From Streptomyces piniterrae (GTDB taxonomy: Bacteria; Actinomycetota; Actinomycetes; Streptomycetales; Streptomycetaceae), in contig NZ_SUMB01000002.1 of NCBI RefSeq assembly GCF_005048155.1, positions 124,001 to 188,000 on the forward strand: a stretch of 64,000 bases of DNA, read 5' to 3'. Each line of letters opens with the position of its first letter. The first letter of the stretch is position 1. Shown piece after piece: positions 8,233 through 15,387 of this stretch. The position numbers were made by a program, and so were the translations under genes. The notes beneath the pieces are model-generated. The model ran no database searches and was not told where the DNA came from. It worked only from the letters and a program-made list of their open reading frames with translations.

Positions 8233-8291
8233 CCACTAGGACGTCGGGGGCGTGACGACAGTGCACCGGATTCCCGCGTGACCTACGTCAC
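8233..8291 (-). promoter_or_regulatory. SALP copy 2 promoter block with perfect Crp-type palindrome
   Basis: The block holds CCACTAGGACG (8233-8243), GTGCAC (8261-8266) and GTGACCTACGTCAC (8278-8291) on the + strand. The last matches GTG-N6-GNCAC in both directions. Spacings of 17 and 11 nt between the elements are identical to those in front of SALP copy 1. It sits in the divergent space shared with the sigma-factor gene, so one Crp dimer could act on both. Confidence 0.6.
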
Positions 8292-8454
8292 GAACCTTTG
8301 AATGCGGAGATATGTCCGCTTTACTCTGGCTTGGTTCATGCAGGGCCCCGATGGCCGGAACATCCCCGATCAGCGCGCCGCGTCGGGGACCGCGCCAAGA
8401 GCCGCGAAGCCGGGCCGCCTCCGGGGCGAGCGATACGTCAGGGGCTGTACCTCC

Positions 8455-10248
8455 ATGTCAGATGCCTCCATCTCAGCTGCCTCCGTGCCGGCTGCCTTCA
8501 TGCCGGATGCCCTCTCGGCTACCGAGAAGTCGGCGGCGGACACATACGCCGCGCTTTACGAACGGGAGCATCCGCGCCTGGTCGGCTACGCCTGTTCGCT
8601 CACCTCCGACGCCTGGCTCGCCGAGGACCTGGTCGCCGAGGCCCACTTCCGGGTCTGGCGACGGATCCAGGGCGGATACCGCATCGACGGGCGCATCGGC
8701 GACGGAACGGGCCGCGGCGACCAGGCTGGCGACCAGACCGGCGACTGGTCCGGTGACTGGTCCGGTGACCGGACTGGCGACTGGTCCGGCGACTGGACTG
8801 GCGACTGGACCGGTGACATCCCGGCGTATCTGCGGGCCACGATTCGCGACCTCGCCGCGTCCACCGACAGCACGGCCCCGCTCCAGCGCACCGCTTACGT
8901 CGCTCTGCTCGCCCGCGTCCTCGACCAGCTGCCGCAGCGCTGGGTGAAGGCGCTCTGGCTCGCCGAGGTCGAGGACCAGTCGCTGTCGGCGATCGCCAAG
9001 GCCTTCGGTACGGGGAAGGGCGCGACCTCCCTGCTGCTCCAGCGGGCACGCGAGGGTCTGCGGCAGGCCTTCCTGCGCGCCATGCCCGGCGCGCCCGCGG
9101 ACCCCGCATGCATCACGTACTGGGAGCGGATACCCGTATTCATCGGACGCGATGCGGGCGCCGATGCCCCACAGGGTCATGCCTTGGACGGTGCCCCGGA
9201 CGGCCACGCGCCCCACGGCGTTGGCCTGTCACAGAGCCATCTCCTGGTGCAGAACCACGTCCCGCGCTGCCCGGAGTGCCGGGACCGGGCGGCCCAGCTG
9301 ACCCGCGCCGACCGCCGCCGGCCGGCTCTCACCGGTCCGGCGCTGTTGGCGTTCCTGGCGGGTGGCTCGGGGTCGTTCCTGCTGCCGCTGGTCGGCTACG
9401 GAGCGGCGTACGGGGGCGGGCTGCTCAAGGACGCTCAGCGTTCCGTACGGCATCTGATGCGCGGCCGCGTGAGCCAGGCAGGTCCGGTCGCCCTGACTGT
9501 CGCCGGAGTGGGCATCGGGGCACTGGTCGGCGCGGCCGTCGCCGGCGGGCTCGCGCTGACCGGCGACGATACGGCTGCCGCGGGCCAGCGGGCGGTGGCG
9601 CCGGTGGCCGACGGGCAGACGGCGCCGGGCGGTGGGGGAGAGGCCGGGCTGCCCGCGGCGCCCTTTGGGACGAGTGGGGACGGGGCGGCTCCGGGAGCGG
9701 CTCCCGGAACACCGTCGCTGATCACTCTGGTGCAGGCGCACGGCAAGGCGCCGCAGGGGTTCGGGCAGACGATTCCGGTGCGGTCGGGTTCGGCTGCCGC
9801 TGCTCGTACGTCGCCTTCGCCCGCCGCGCCGAGCACGTCGGCTTCGTCGACCGGCCCGACGGCGGACCCGAAGCCCGCGTCCACGGCAACGTCACCGTCA
9901 ACGCCTTCGTCAACGTCCTCGCCGGCCACTACAGCTACAACTGCCCCTGCGCAGACGTCCAAGCCGACGTCCACATCCACGTCCGGCTCTCCGTCTGCTT
10001 CCTCATCCACTTCCCCCTCTACTTCTCAGCCTGAGCCGACCCGTACGCCGGCTCCGACATCGACATCGCCATCGCCATCGCCATCGACGTCGACCCCAAC
10101 GAGTACGCCGACTCAGGCGACGACACCTGAATCGTCCACCCCCGCAACTCCCGCGCCCACCACCCCCACGGCCGAGCAGACCCCCGACGCCACCACCGGC
10201 GACACGTCTTCGGGGCAGGCGGCCGACGGCACCTCCACCGGGAACTGA
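8455..10248 (+). CDS. ECF-type sigma factor with fused zinc-finger-like motif, membrane helices and Ser/Thr/Pro tail
   Basis: The product is 597 residues from ATG 8455; the frame is open from 8302, and AGGGG lies ten nt before 8455. The sigma2 region is YALYEREHPRLVGYACSLT-like, then AEDLVAEAHFRVWRRI, interrupted by a (G-D-W-S/T) repeat, then IPAYLRATIRDLA. The sigma4 region is LDQLPQRWVKALWLAEVE with SLSAIAKAFGTGKGATSLLLQRAREGL. Next come an anti-sigma-like HVPRCPECRD (HxxxCxxC), a hydrophobic segment near PALLAFLAGGSGSFLLPLVG, and a strong helix VALTVAGVGIGALVGAAVAGG. About 200 residues rich in Ser, Thr, Pro and Ala close the protein. Inference: a membrane-tethered sigma carrying its own anti-sigma module. 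It is divergent from SALP copy 2. Confidence 0.8.
   Translation: MSDASISAASVPAAFMPDALSATEKSAADTYAALYEREHPRLVGYACSLTSDAWLAEDLVAEAHFRVWRRIQGGYRIDGRIGDGTGRGDQAGDQTGDWSGDWSGDRTGDWSGDWTGDWTGDIPAYLRATIRDLAASTDSTAPLQRTAYVALLARVLDQLPQRWVKALWLAEVEDQSLSAIAKAFGTGKGATSLLLQRAREGLRQAFLRAMPGAPADPACITYWERIPVFIGRDAGADAPQGHALDGAPDGHAPHGVGLSQSHLLVQNHVPRCPECRDRAAQLTRADRRRPALTGPALLAFLAGGSGSFLLPLVGYGAAYGGGLLKDAQRSVRHLMRGRVSQAGPVALTVAGVGIGALVGAAVAGGLALTGDDTAAAGQRAVAPVADGQTAPGGGGEAGLPAAPFGTSGDGAAPGAAPGTPSLITLVQAHGKAPQGFGQTIPVRSGSAAAARTSPSPAAPSTSASSTGPTADPKPASTATSPSTPSSTSSPATTATTAPAQTSKPTSTSTSGSPSASSSTSPSTSQPEPTRTPAPTSTSPSPSPSTSTPTSTPTQATTPESSTPATPAPTTPTAEQTPDATTGDTSSGQAADGTSTGN
8716..8817 (+). repeat. Eight 12-nt in-frame repeats inside the sigma2 domain
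   Basis: Units of consensus GGCGACTGGTCC run from 8716 to 8811 plus a half unit. They encode GDQA-GDQT-GDWS-GDWS-GDRT-GDWS-GDWT-GDWT-GD. The array sits in the loop between the core-binding helix (FRVWRR) and the following helix (IPAYLRATIRDLA), where other ECF sigmas have only a short turn. The unit size keeps frame, so copy number can vary without loss of the gene. Confidence 0.9.
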
Positions 10249-10272
10249 GGCCGGCGCCCGGACTCGGCGCCC

Positions 10273-10301
10273 TGGACGGGGTGTTCGGGCTGGGCTAGCT
10301 T
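10273..10301 (+). promoter_or_regulatory. Promoter of a probable leaderless transcript
   Basis: The -35-like TGGACG (10273-10278), a 17-nt spacer and -10-like TAGCTT (10296-10301) are followed after eight nt by the ATG at 10310. No ribosome-binding sequence precedes that ATG, so a leaderless message is likely. This also supports the 10310 start of the downstream gene. Confidence 0.5.
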
Positions 10302-10309
10302 CCACCGCA

Positions 10310-11566
10310 ATGGGGGCCGCGAGAGACCTGAGGCCCGTGGGGAACTTGAGTGGGTGGGGCGGGATGGGGCGGATCCGGGGTACCGGCACTGGATGGGCAA
10401 GAGCCACGCGGCGGACAACGAGTACGGGGCGAACGCGTGGGGCGGTGCGCCGGAGCGTCACGGCGGCCACGGCAGCGGCAGTAGCGGTCGTGACGGCAGG
10501 CGCTGCGGCGCTCGGCGCGCCGGCGGCCGGCGCGGTGACCGCCTCCCATCCGGCGAACGTCAACACTCATCCGCATGCCAACAGCCTTGTGAATCAGGCT
10601 GGTTGGCATCTCAAGGACAGCGGCAGCACGGCCCGGTTCCGGGGACTGGCCGCCGTCAGCCGCACGACGGCATGGGTCGCCGGGACCAAGGGCACCGTGC
10701 TGCGCACACACGACGGCGGGCGGCACTGGGCCGATGTTTCGCCGCCCGGCGCCGGCGCGTTGGAGTTCCGCGACATCGAGGTGCTCGACGGGCGCCGTGC
10801 GGTCGTTCTCGCGATCGGTGAGGGCGAGGCGTCGCGCGTCTTCCGCACCGACGACGCGGGTGCCACCTGGACCGAGAGCTTCCGCAACACCGACCCGCGC
10901 GCCTTCTACGATTGCCTGACGTTCTTCGACCGCCGCCACGGCATCGCGCTCGGCGACCCCGTCGACGGGAAGTACCGCATCCTGTCCACCGCTGACGGCG
11001 GCCGCAGTTGGCGCCTGCTGCCCTCGGACGGAATGCCGCCGGCCCAGCAGGGCGAGGCCGCGTTCGCCGCCAGCGGGCAGTGCCTGGTCTCCGCCGGCGG
11101 CCACGACGCCTGGATCGCGACCGGCGGCGCGGCCCGAGCCCGTGTCCTGCACTCCACCGATCGCGGCCGGACCTGGAGCGTCGCCAACACCACCGTCCCG
11201 GCGGGCGATCCGGCCCGCGGCATCTTCGCCCTCGCCTTCCGCGACCGCACCCACGGCCTCGCGGTCGGCGGCGACTTCCGCCCCGAGCAGCCCTCACCCA
11301 AGGCCGCCGCGGTCAGCCCCGACGGCGGCGCCACATGGACGGCCGCCGCCGCGCCCCCGCAGGCGTACCGCTCCGGCGCCGTCTGGCTACCGCACACCCG
11401 CCGCATCGCGCTTGCGGTGGGACCGTCCGGCAGCGATCTGACGCTCGACGGCGGCCGCACCTGGCGTGCCTTCGACAACGGCTCGTACGACACCGTCGAC
11501 TGCGCGCCGGATCTGGGGTGTTGGGCCGCGGGCGAGAAGGGCCGTATCGCGCGACTGGAGCCGTGA
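10310..11566 (+). CDS. Secreted beta-propeller (BNR/YCF48-like repeat) protein
   Basis: The 418-residue product has a long basic N-region, then AATAAAVAVVTAGAAALGAPAAGA, a signal peptide cleaved near residue 75. At least five sialidase-like Asp-box repeats of the form S/T-x-D-x-G-x-T-W are visible: RTHDGGRHWADV, RTDDAGATWTES, STADGGRSWRLL, HSTDRGRTWSVA, SPDGGATWTAA and LTLDGGRTWRAF. Such folds act as binding or assembly scaffolds (for example Ycf48) or as glycosidases, but no sialidase catalytic Arg triad or Glu/Tyr pair is evident. Annotation pipelines often label it oxidoreductase, without support in the sequence. It is probably monocistronic. Confidence 0.8.
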   Translation: MGAARDLRPVGNLSGWGGMGRIRGTGTGWARATRRTTSTGRTRGAVRRSVTAATAAAVAVVTAGAAALGAPAAGAVTASHPANVNTHPHANSLVNQAGWHLKDSGSTARFRGLAAVSRTTAWVAGTKGTVLRTHDGGRHWADVSPPGAGALEFRDIEVLDGRRAVVLAIGEGEASRVFRTDDAGATWTESFRNTDPRAFYDCLTFFDRRHGIALGDPVDGKYRILSTADGGRSWRLLPSDGMPPAQQGEAAFAASGQCLVSAGGHDAWIATGGAARARVLHSTDRGRTWSVANTTVPAGDPARGIFALAFRDRTHGLAVGGDFRPEQPSPKAAAVSPDGGATWTAAAAPPQAYRSGAVWLPHTRRIALAVGPSGSDLTLDGGRTWRAFDNGSYDTVDCAPDLGCWAAGEKGRIARLEP

Positions 11567-11567
11567 C

Positions 11568-11626
11568 GGGGAGGTGAAGGAGGGGGAGGCGAAGGAGGGG
11601 AGAGGGAGGAGCCGGGAGGAGCGGGG
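11568..11626 (+). other. Polypurine, G-run-rich tract downstream of the propeller gene
   Basis: About 60 nt almost entirely of G and A, with at least eight runs of three or more G on the + strand, lie between convergent genes. It has G-quadruplex-forming potential in the nascent RNA or non-template strand. A similar but weaker purine-rich stretch lies at about 19680-19765, also between convergent genes. Confidence 0.5.
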
Positions 11627-11670
11627 CTGCTGCGAGGCGGCTGCCTCACTCCACCGGACTGGGCGGCCGC

Positions 11671-12177
11671 CTACTCCACCAGACTCCCCAGACGCCCTTC
11701 CAGCACCACCAGCAACTCGCCCAGCGCAGCGGACAGTTCGTCCTGCCGCTGCTCGCCGATGCCGGCGAGCAGCGCCGCCTCGTACCGCAGCTGTTCGGGC
11801 AGCAGCTGGTCGATCGTCTCGCGGCCCTCTTCGGTGAGGGAGAGATGGGAGACGCGGCGGTCCCGGTCGTCGGGGCGGCGGGCGACCAGCCCGCGCTCCT
11901 CCAGCTGCCGTACCCGCTTGGTGACCGCCGCCCCGGAAGCGAAAGTCTCACGGGCCACCCGTCCGGGGGTCAGCTCGCGGTCCATCCGGCGGAGCGTGCC
12001 GAGGATGTCGAACTCGGGACGGGTGAGCCCGGCCCGTCGCAGCGGCGCGTCGGCCGCCTGCTGGAGCAGGGCGGAGCAGCGGTTCAGCCGCCCGATCACC
12101 GCCATCGGGCCGGTGTCCAGCCCGGGGTGTACCTGCTGCCACTGGCGCAGCACCCCCGCGACGATGTCCTCGGTCAC
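11671..12177 (-). CDS. MarR-family transcriptional regulator
   Basis: The 168 residues read from GTG 12177, which has GAGAGGAGAG upstream. The winged helix shows RAGLTRPEFDILGTLRRM, then LTPGRVARETFASGAAVTKRVRQLEERGLVARR and the wing DDRDRRVSHLSLTEEGRE. MarR proteins are dimeric repressors released by phenolic or aromatic ligands. It lies 109 nt downstream of the FUSC exporter gene on the same strand and probably controls it through the palindrome at 14234-14249. That matches the common MarR/FUSC pairing for export of aromatic acids. Confidence 0.92.
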   Translation of the reverse strand: MTEDIVAGVLRQWQQVHPGLDTGPMAVIGRLNRCSALLQQAADAPLRRAGLTRPEFDILGTLRRMDRELTPGRVARETFASGAAVTKRVRQLEERGLVARRPDDRDRRVSHLSLTEEGRETIDQLLPEQLRYEAALLAGIGEQRQDELSAALGELLVVLEGRLGSLVE

Positions 12178-12286
12178 CCGCACTCTCCTCTCGGCCGCAT
12201 TGCCGTACGGCCCAATTGTGCCTGCCGCCGGGCCGGGCGGTGTGCGGGCACCTCCCATGCCCATGCCGCGAATGCGTGGGGGAGCG

Positions 12287-14203
12287 TCAGGCTGCCAGCG
12301 TGGGCGCCGAGAGCCGCCGGACCAGGCCGGCCAGGGCAAGGTGCCCCTCCCGCTCGGCGTGGGCGATCCGCTCCGCCGGGAGGTCCCGCTGCCACCACTC
12401 GCCGGCCGCCACCTCGACCGCCTCGCGCAGCTCGACCAGACAGCCGGCCAGCCGGTCACGGGCCCGGCCGGCCTCCTTCGCCGGGGAGGTCTGTGGCACT
12501 GGGCCGACCTCCTTCGCCTGCGAGATCCGTTGTGCCTCGACGGAATCGGGCCCCGGATCCGCCGCGAGCAGTCGGCACGCAGCGGTCGCCGCGTCCATCG
12601 CCTCCGCCACCCGCTCCAGGGCGATATCGATACGGTCGCTGGCCCGCCGGTTGGTGACCAACACGCAGCAGGCCAGACCGACCGCAGCGCCCACCACGGT
12701 GTCGATCCAGCGGTCGGCGATCAGCGCCCGCACGGGCACCCGGCCGCCGAACGAGGTCAGCAGCAACGCCATCGGCGTCACGCACACCGAACCGAGCCAG
12801 TAGTTGCGGGTGATCCATGCCTCCGCGCCGAGCTGGCAGGCCAGCGCGAGCGCGATCATCGCGAGATGCCCGGTGTGGATCAGCGGCAGCAGGGCGGTGA
12901 AGAGCAGCAGCCCGAGCAGATTGCCGAGGGTGCGTTGCAACGCGCGTTGCCAGGAGAGCGTGGTGTTGGCCTGGTAGATGGAGGCCGCGGTGACGACGGC
13001 CCAGTACGGGTGCCCGACGCCGACCGCCATCGACGCCCAGCCCGCCAGCACACACCCGGCAGCCACCCGCGCACCGATCGGCAACAGCGGCGACCCGGGC
13101 GCGAGCCGGGCCAGCACCGCCCGCAGGCCATGCGGACGGCCGGGCGTGGGCCGCCGCAGCCATGACGCCTGCCGCGGCCATTTCGCCTCGTCGGCACGGT
13201 CGGGCCGCTCCGCTGCGATGCCGGCCAGTTCGTCGGCCTGCGCCGCCGACAGTGCCACGTCGGGAAGCGGGCCCCCACGGCGCAGCCCGCGCGCCCAGGT
13301 GTCGAGCCGCTCGGCCTCCGCCGACGCGCCGTCCCCCGTCACACCTCCCAGCGTCGACTCGGCTCGTACGAGGAGGCGCTCCAGGCCGGCGCGTGCGGCG
13401 GCCTTCGCCGGGGCGCGGGCCGGGACCAGGAAGAGCGTGTGCCACGCGGCGTTCACGGCAGCCGCCGTCGCGTGCCGGGCGTGCGCCACTCCGCCCTCCC
13501 CGCCCTCCTCGGCGTGGCCCGTGATTCGGCCCGTACGCAGCAGCCCCGCGGCGGCCTCCAGCGCGCGGGCCGTCGCGATCCGCTGCGGCCCCTGCGGCCG
13601 GACCAGCGCGGGCGCCATACACACCAGCCACGCCAGCATGCCGGTACCCAGCGCCAGCGCCAGATGCCCGGGTACCTGCCCGAGACGCTGCGGAACGAAG
13701 AACGCCGACGCGGTGATGAAGGTGAAGATCAGATTCCCGGGCGGGCCGATGCGCGTCGCATCGCAGACCACCTTGTGGACCGCGGCGAGCAGCGAGGCGA
13801 ACACGACGAGCAGGGCGGCCGAGCTCGTCAGGGACGCGGCGGTCAGCGCGATACCGAGGCTCGCGACCATGCCGAGCACTACCCGCGACAGCGTGCGGGC
13901 ACGGGCGGCGTACGGGAGACCGTGCGCGTACAGGGCGCACATCGCCCCGGCCGACGTGTAGAGGATCAGGTCCAGCCGGCCGATGACGAGCAGCGTGACA
14001 TCGGGGACGGCAAGGGCGGTGACCGCGCTGAGCGCCGGCTTGTGCCAGATGTCGACGGGGCGGCCCAGCCGGACGGTGCTCCGGAGAGGGAGCGGGCGCA
14101 CGGGAAGCGGGCGGATGCGCGCTCCGGTCTTCGGTACGGCGGCTGTCGCTGTGGCCGTGGCGGTGGTCGCTCTCTTTCCGGCAGGTCTGGCGTGTTTCCC
14201 CAT
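12287..14203 (-). CDS. FUSC-family membrane exporter (aromatic-acid efflux type)
   Basis: The 638-residue protein has two membrane bundles. One is N-terminal at about residues 60-205 (LLVIGRLDLILYTSAGAMCAL, LVVFASLLAAVH, LIFTFITASAFFVP). A C-terminal bundle at about 385-520 holds the family-typical YWAVVTAASIYQANTTLSWQRALQRTLGN and WIDTVVGAAVGL. A cytoplasmic linker and a helical C-terminal domain (REAVEVAAGEWW) complete it. This is the FUSC/AaeB-like architecture, associated with efflux of hydroxylated aromatic acids. The start at ATG 14203 is followed by an Arg/Ala/Thr-rich 45-residue N-terminus, so the true start may be a little downstream. A MarR gene follows. Confidence 0.85.
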   Translation of the reverse strand: MGKHARPAGKRATTATATATAAVPKTGARIRPLPVRPLPLRSTVRLGRPVDIWHKPALSAVTALAVPDVTLLVIGRLDLILYTSAGAMCALYAHGLPYAARARTLSRVVLGMVASLGIALTAASLTSSAALLVVFASLLAAVHKVVCDATRIGPPGNLIFTFITASAFFVPQRLGQVPGHLALALGTGMLAWLVCMAPALVRPQGPQRIATARALEAAAGLLRTGRITGHAEEGGEGGVAHARHATAAAVNAAWHTLFLVPARAPAKAAARAGLERLLVRAESTLGGVTGDGASAEAERLDTWARGLRRGGPLPDVALSAAQADELAGIAAERPDRADEAKWPRQASWLRRPTPGRPHGLRAVLARLAPGSPLLPIGARVAAGCVLAGWASMAVGVGHPYWAVVTAASIYQANTTLSWQRALQRTLGNLLGLLLFTALLPLIHTGHLAMIALALACQLGAEAWITRNYWLGSVCVTPMALLLTSFGGRVPVRALIADRWIDTVVGAAVGLACCVLVTNRRASDRIDIALERVAEAMDAATAACRLLAADPGPDSVEAQRISQAKEVGPVPQTSPAKEAGRARDRLAGCLVELREAVEVAAGEWWQRDLPAERIAHAEREGHLALAGLVRRLSAPTLAA

Positions 14204-14233
14204 GCTGGAAAGGTTAGCAGGTATTTCAAATGT

Positions 14234-14249
14234 ATTTCACTTGCGAAAT
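14234..14249. promoter_or_regulatory. Palindrome upstream of the FUSC/MarR unit
   Basis: ATTTC-ACTTGC-GAAAT is preceded by a second TATTTCA copy at 14222-14228, giving a direct and inverted arrangement in an unusually AT-rich patch 20-45 bp upstream of the exporter ATG. It is a candidate binding site for the MarR protein encoded at 11671-12177. Confidence 0.5.
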
Positions 14250-14307
14250 TATCCGCGGGGGGTCAGGTTTGGGAGTCGGGAGTCGGGGATCGAGGCGCGC
14301 CCCCGGC

Positions 14308-15384
14308 CTACATCCCCTCCAGCACCCGCGCCCGGCAAGCCGACGGGCTCCCCCAGGCCCCGCGCAGCGCCCGAGCCTTGCGGATCCACAGGGACAGATC
14401 CAGCTCCTCGGTGTACCCCACCGCGCCGTGCAGCTGGAGCGCCGCGCGCGCCGCGCCGTACGCCGCCTCGCCCGCGGCCACCTTCGCCGCCGCGACGTCC
14501 GCACCCGCGCGCCCCTCCTCGCCGGCCAGCGCCACCGCCGCTCCGAACACCAGAGGCTCCGCGAATTCCAAGGCCAGCAGCGTGTCCGCCAGCCTGTGTT
14601 TCACCGCCTGGAAGGAGCCGATGGCCACCCCGAACTGCTTCCGCTGCCGCACGTACGCGACGGTCTCGGCCAGGAGCCGCCGCCCGACGCCCAGCGCCTG
14701 CGCGGCCGTAAGGAACGAGGCGACGTCGGCGGCATACGCGGCGGCGGCCCGTACCGCAGGCCCGCTCGCCAAGACCTCGCCGCCGGGCGCAGGCCGGGCG
14801 AGCCGCCGCGCCGGGTCGAGCGACGGCTGGACCTGCCCATGGCTCGCCGCCCGCAGCAGTCGGTCCTCCGCGACGACGAACGTCGCATCGGCGCTGCCCG
14901 CGTCCAGGGCATACGCATACGCATACGGCCCATGAGTTGCCGCCACGTACGACACGAGCCGAGTGCCCGTCGCGATCCCCGGCAGCCAGTCCCCGCTGAG
15001 CGCCGGATCGCCCAGCCGCCCCAGCAGGGCAGCCGAGGCGACGGTTTCGACGACCGGCCCCGGCACCGCATGACGCCCCAACTCCACAAAAGCCACGGCC
15101 AGTTCAACGGCGAGCCCCATGCCGATCCTCGGGCTGTCCTGGGGCGCGTCCCCACGCGCCGACGGGGCCGGGCCGCCATACGCGTCCGCAGCCACGCCCC
15201 CGTACTCCTCCGGCACGGGCAGCGCGAACACCCCCGCGTCCGCGAGCCGTTGCCACACCTTTCGTCCGGGGCCGGTGTCATCCGCCGCCCATGCCCGTAC
15301 GGCGCCCGCGGTGTCCGCGGCGCCCAGCATCCGGTCGAGCGTCCGGCCGAACTCCCACTGCCCGTCGTCAAGAAGAAAAGTCAT
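14308..15384 (-). CDS. ipdE2: Acyl-CoA dehydrogenase subunit, IpdE2 (FadE33)-like
   Basis: This 358-residue acyl-CoA dehydrogenase is shorter than the 380-400 usual for the family. It starts 3 nt after the stop of its partner (15388-16584). Recognisable blocks are VFALPVPEEYGG, AQALGVGRRLLAETVAYVRQRKQFG and FQAVKHRLADTLLALEF, and the end has LQLHGAVGYTEELDLSLWIRKAR. Adjacent, unequal dehydrogenase pairs in steroid degraders form alpha2-beta2 heterotetramers in which one subunit carries the catalytic Glu. IpdE1-IpdE2 acts on a HIP-derived CoA thioester of the C/D rings. Assignment to IpdE2 rests mainly on pairing, small size and the KstR2 context. Confidence 0.7.
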   Translation of the reverse strand: MTFLLDDGQWEFGRTLDRMLGAADTAGAVRAWAADDTGPGRKVWQRLADAGVFALPVPEEYGGVAADAYGGPAPSARGDAPQDSPRIGMGLAVELAVAFVELGRHAVPGPVVETVASAALLGRLGDPALSGDWLPGIATGTRLVSYVAATHGPYAYAYALDAGSADATFVVAEDRLLRAASHGQVQPSLDPARRLARPAPGGEVLASGPAVRAAAAYAADVASFLTAAQALGVGRRLLAETVAYVRQRKQFGVAIGSFQAVKHRLADTLLALEFAEPLVFGAAVALAGEEGRAGADVAAAKVAAGEAAYGAARAALQLHGAVGYTEELDLSLWIRKARALRGAWGSPSACRARVLEGM

Positions 15385-15387
15385 CGC

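Noticed and set aside
10003..10566. Open frames antisense to the Ser/Thr/Pro tail of the sigma-factor gene
   Set aside because: Repetitive TCG/ACG codons produce open antisense frames rich in Asp, Val and Arg. No homology or start signals.
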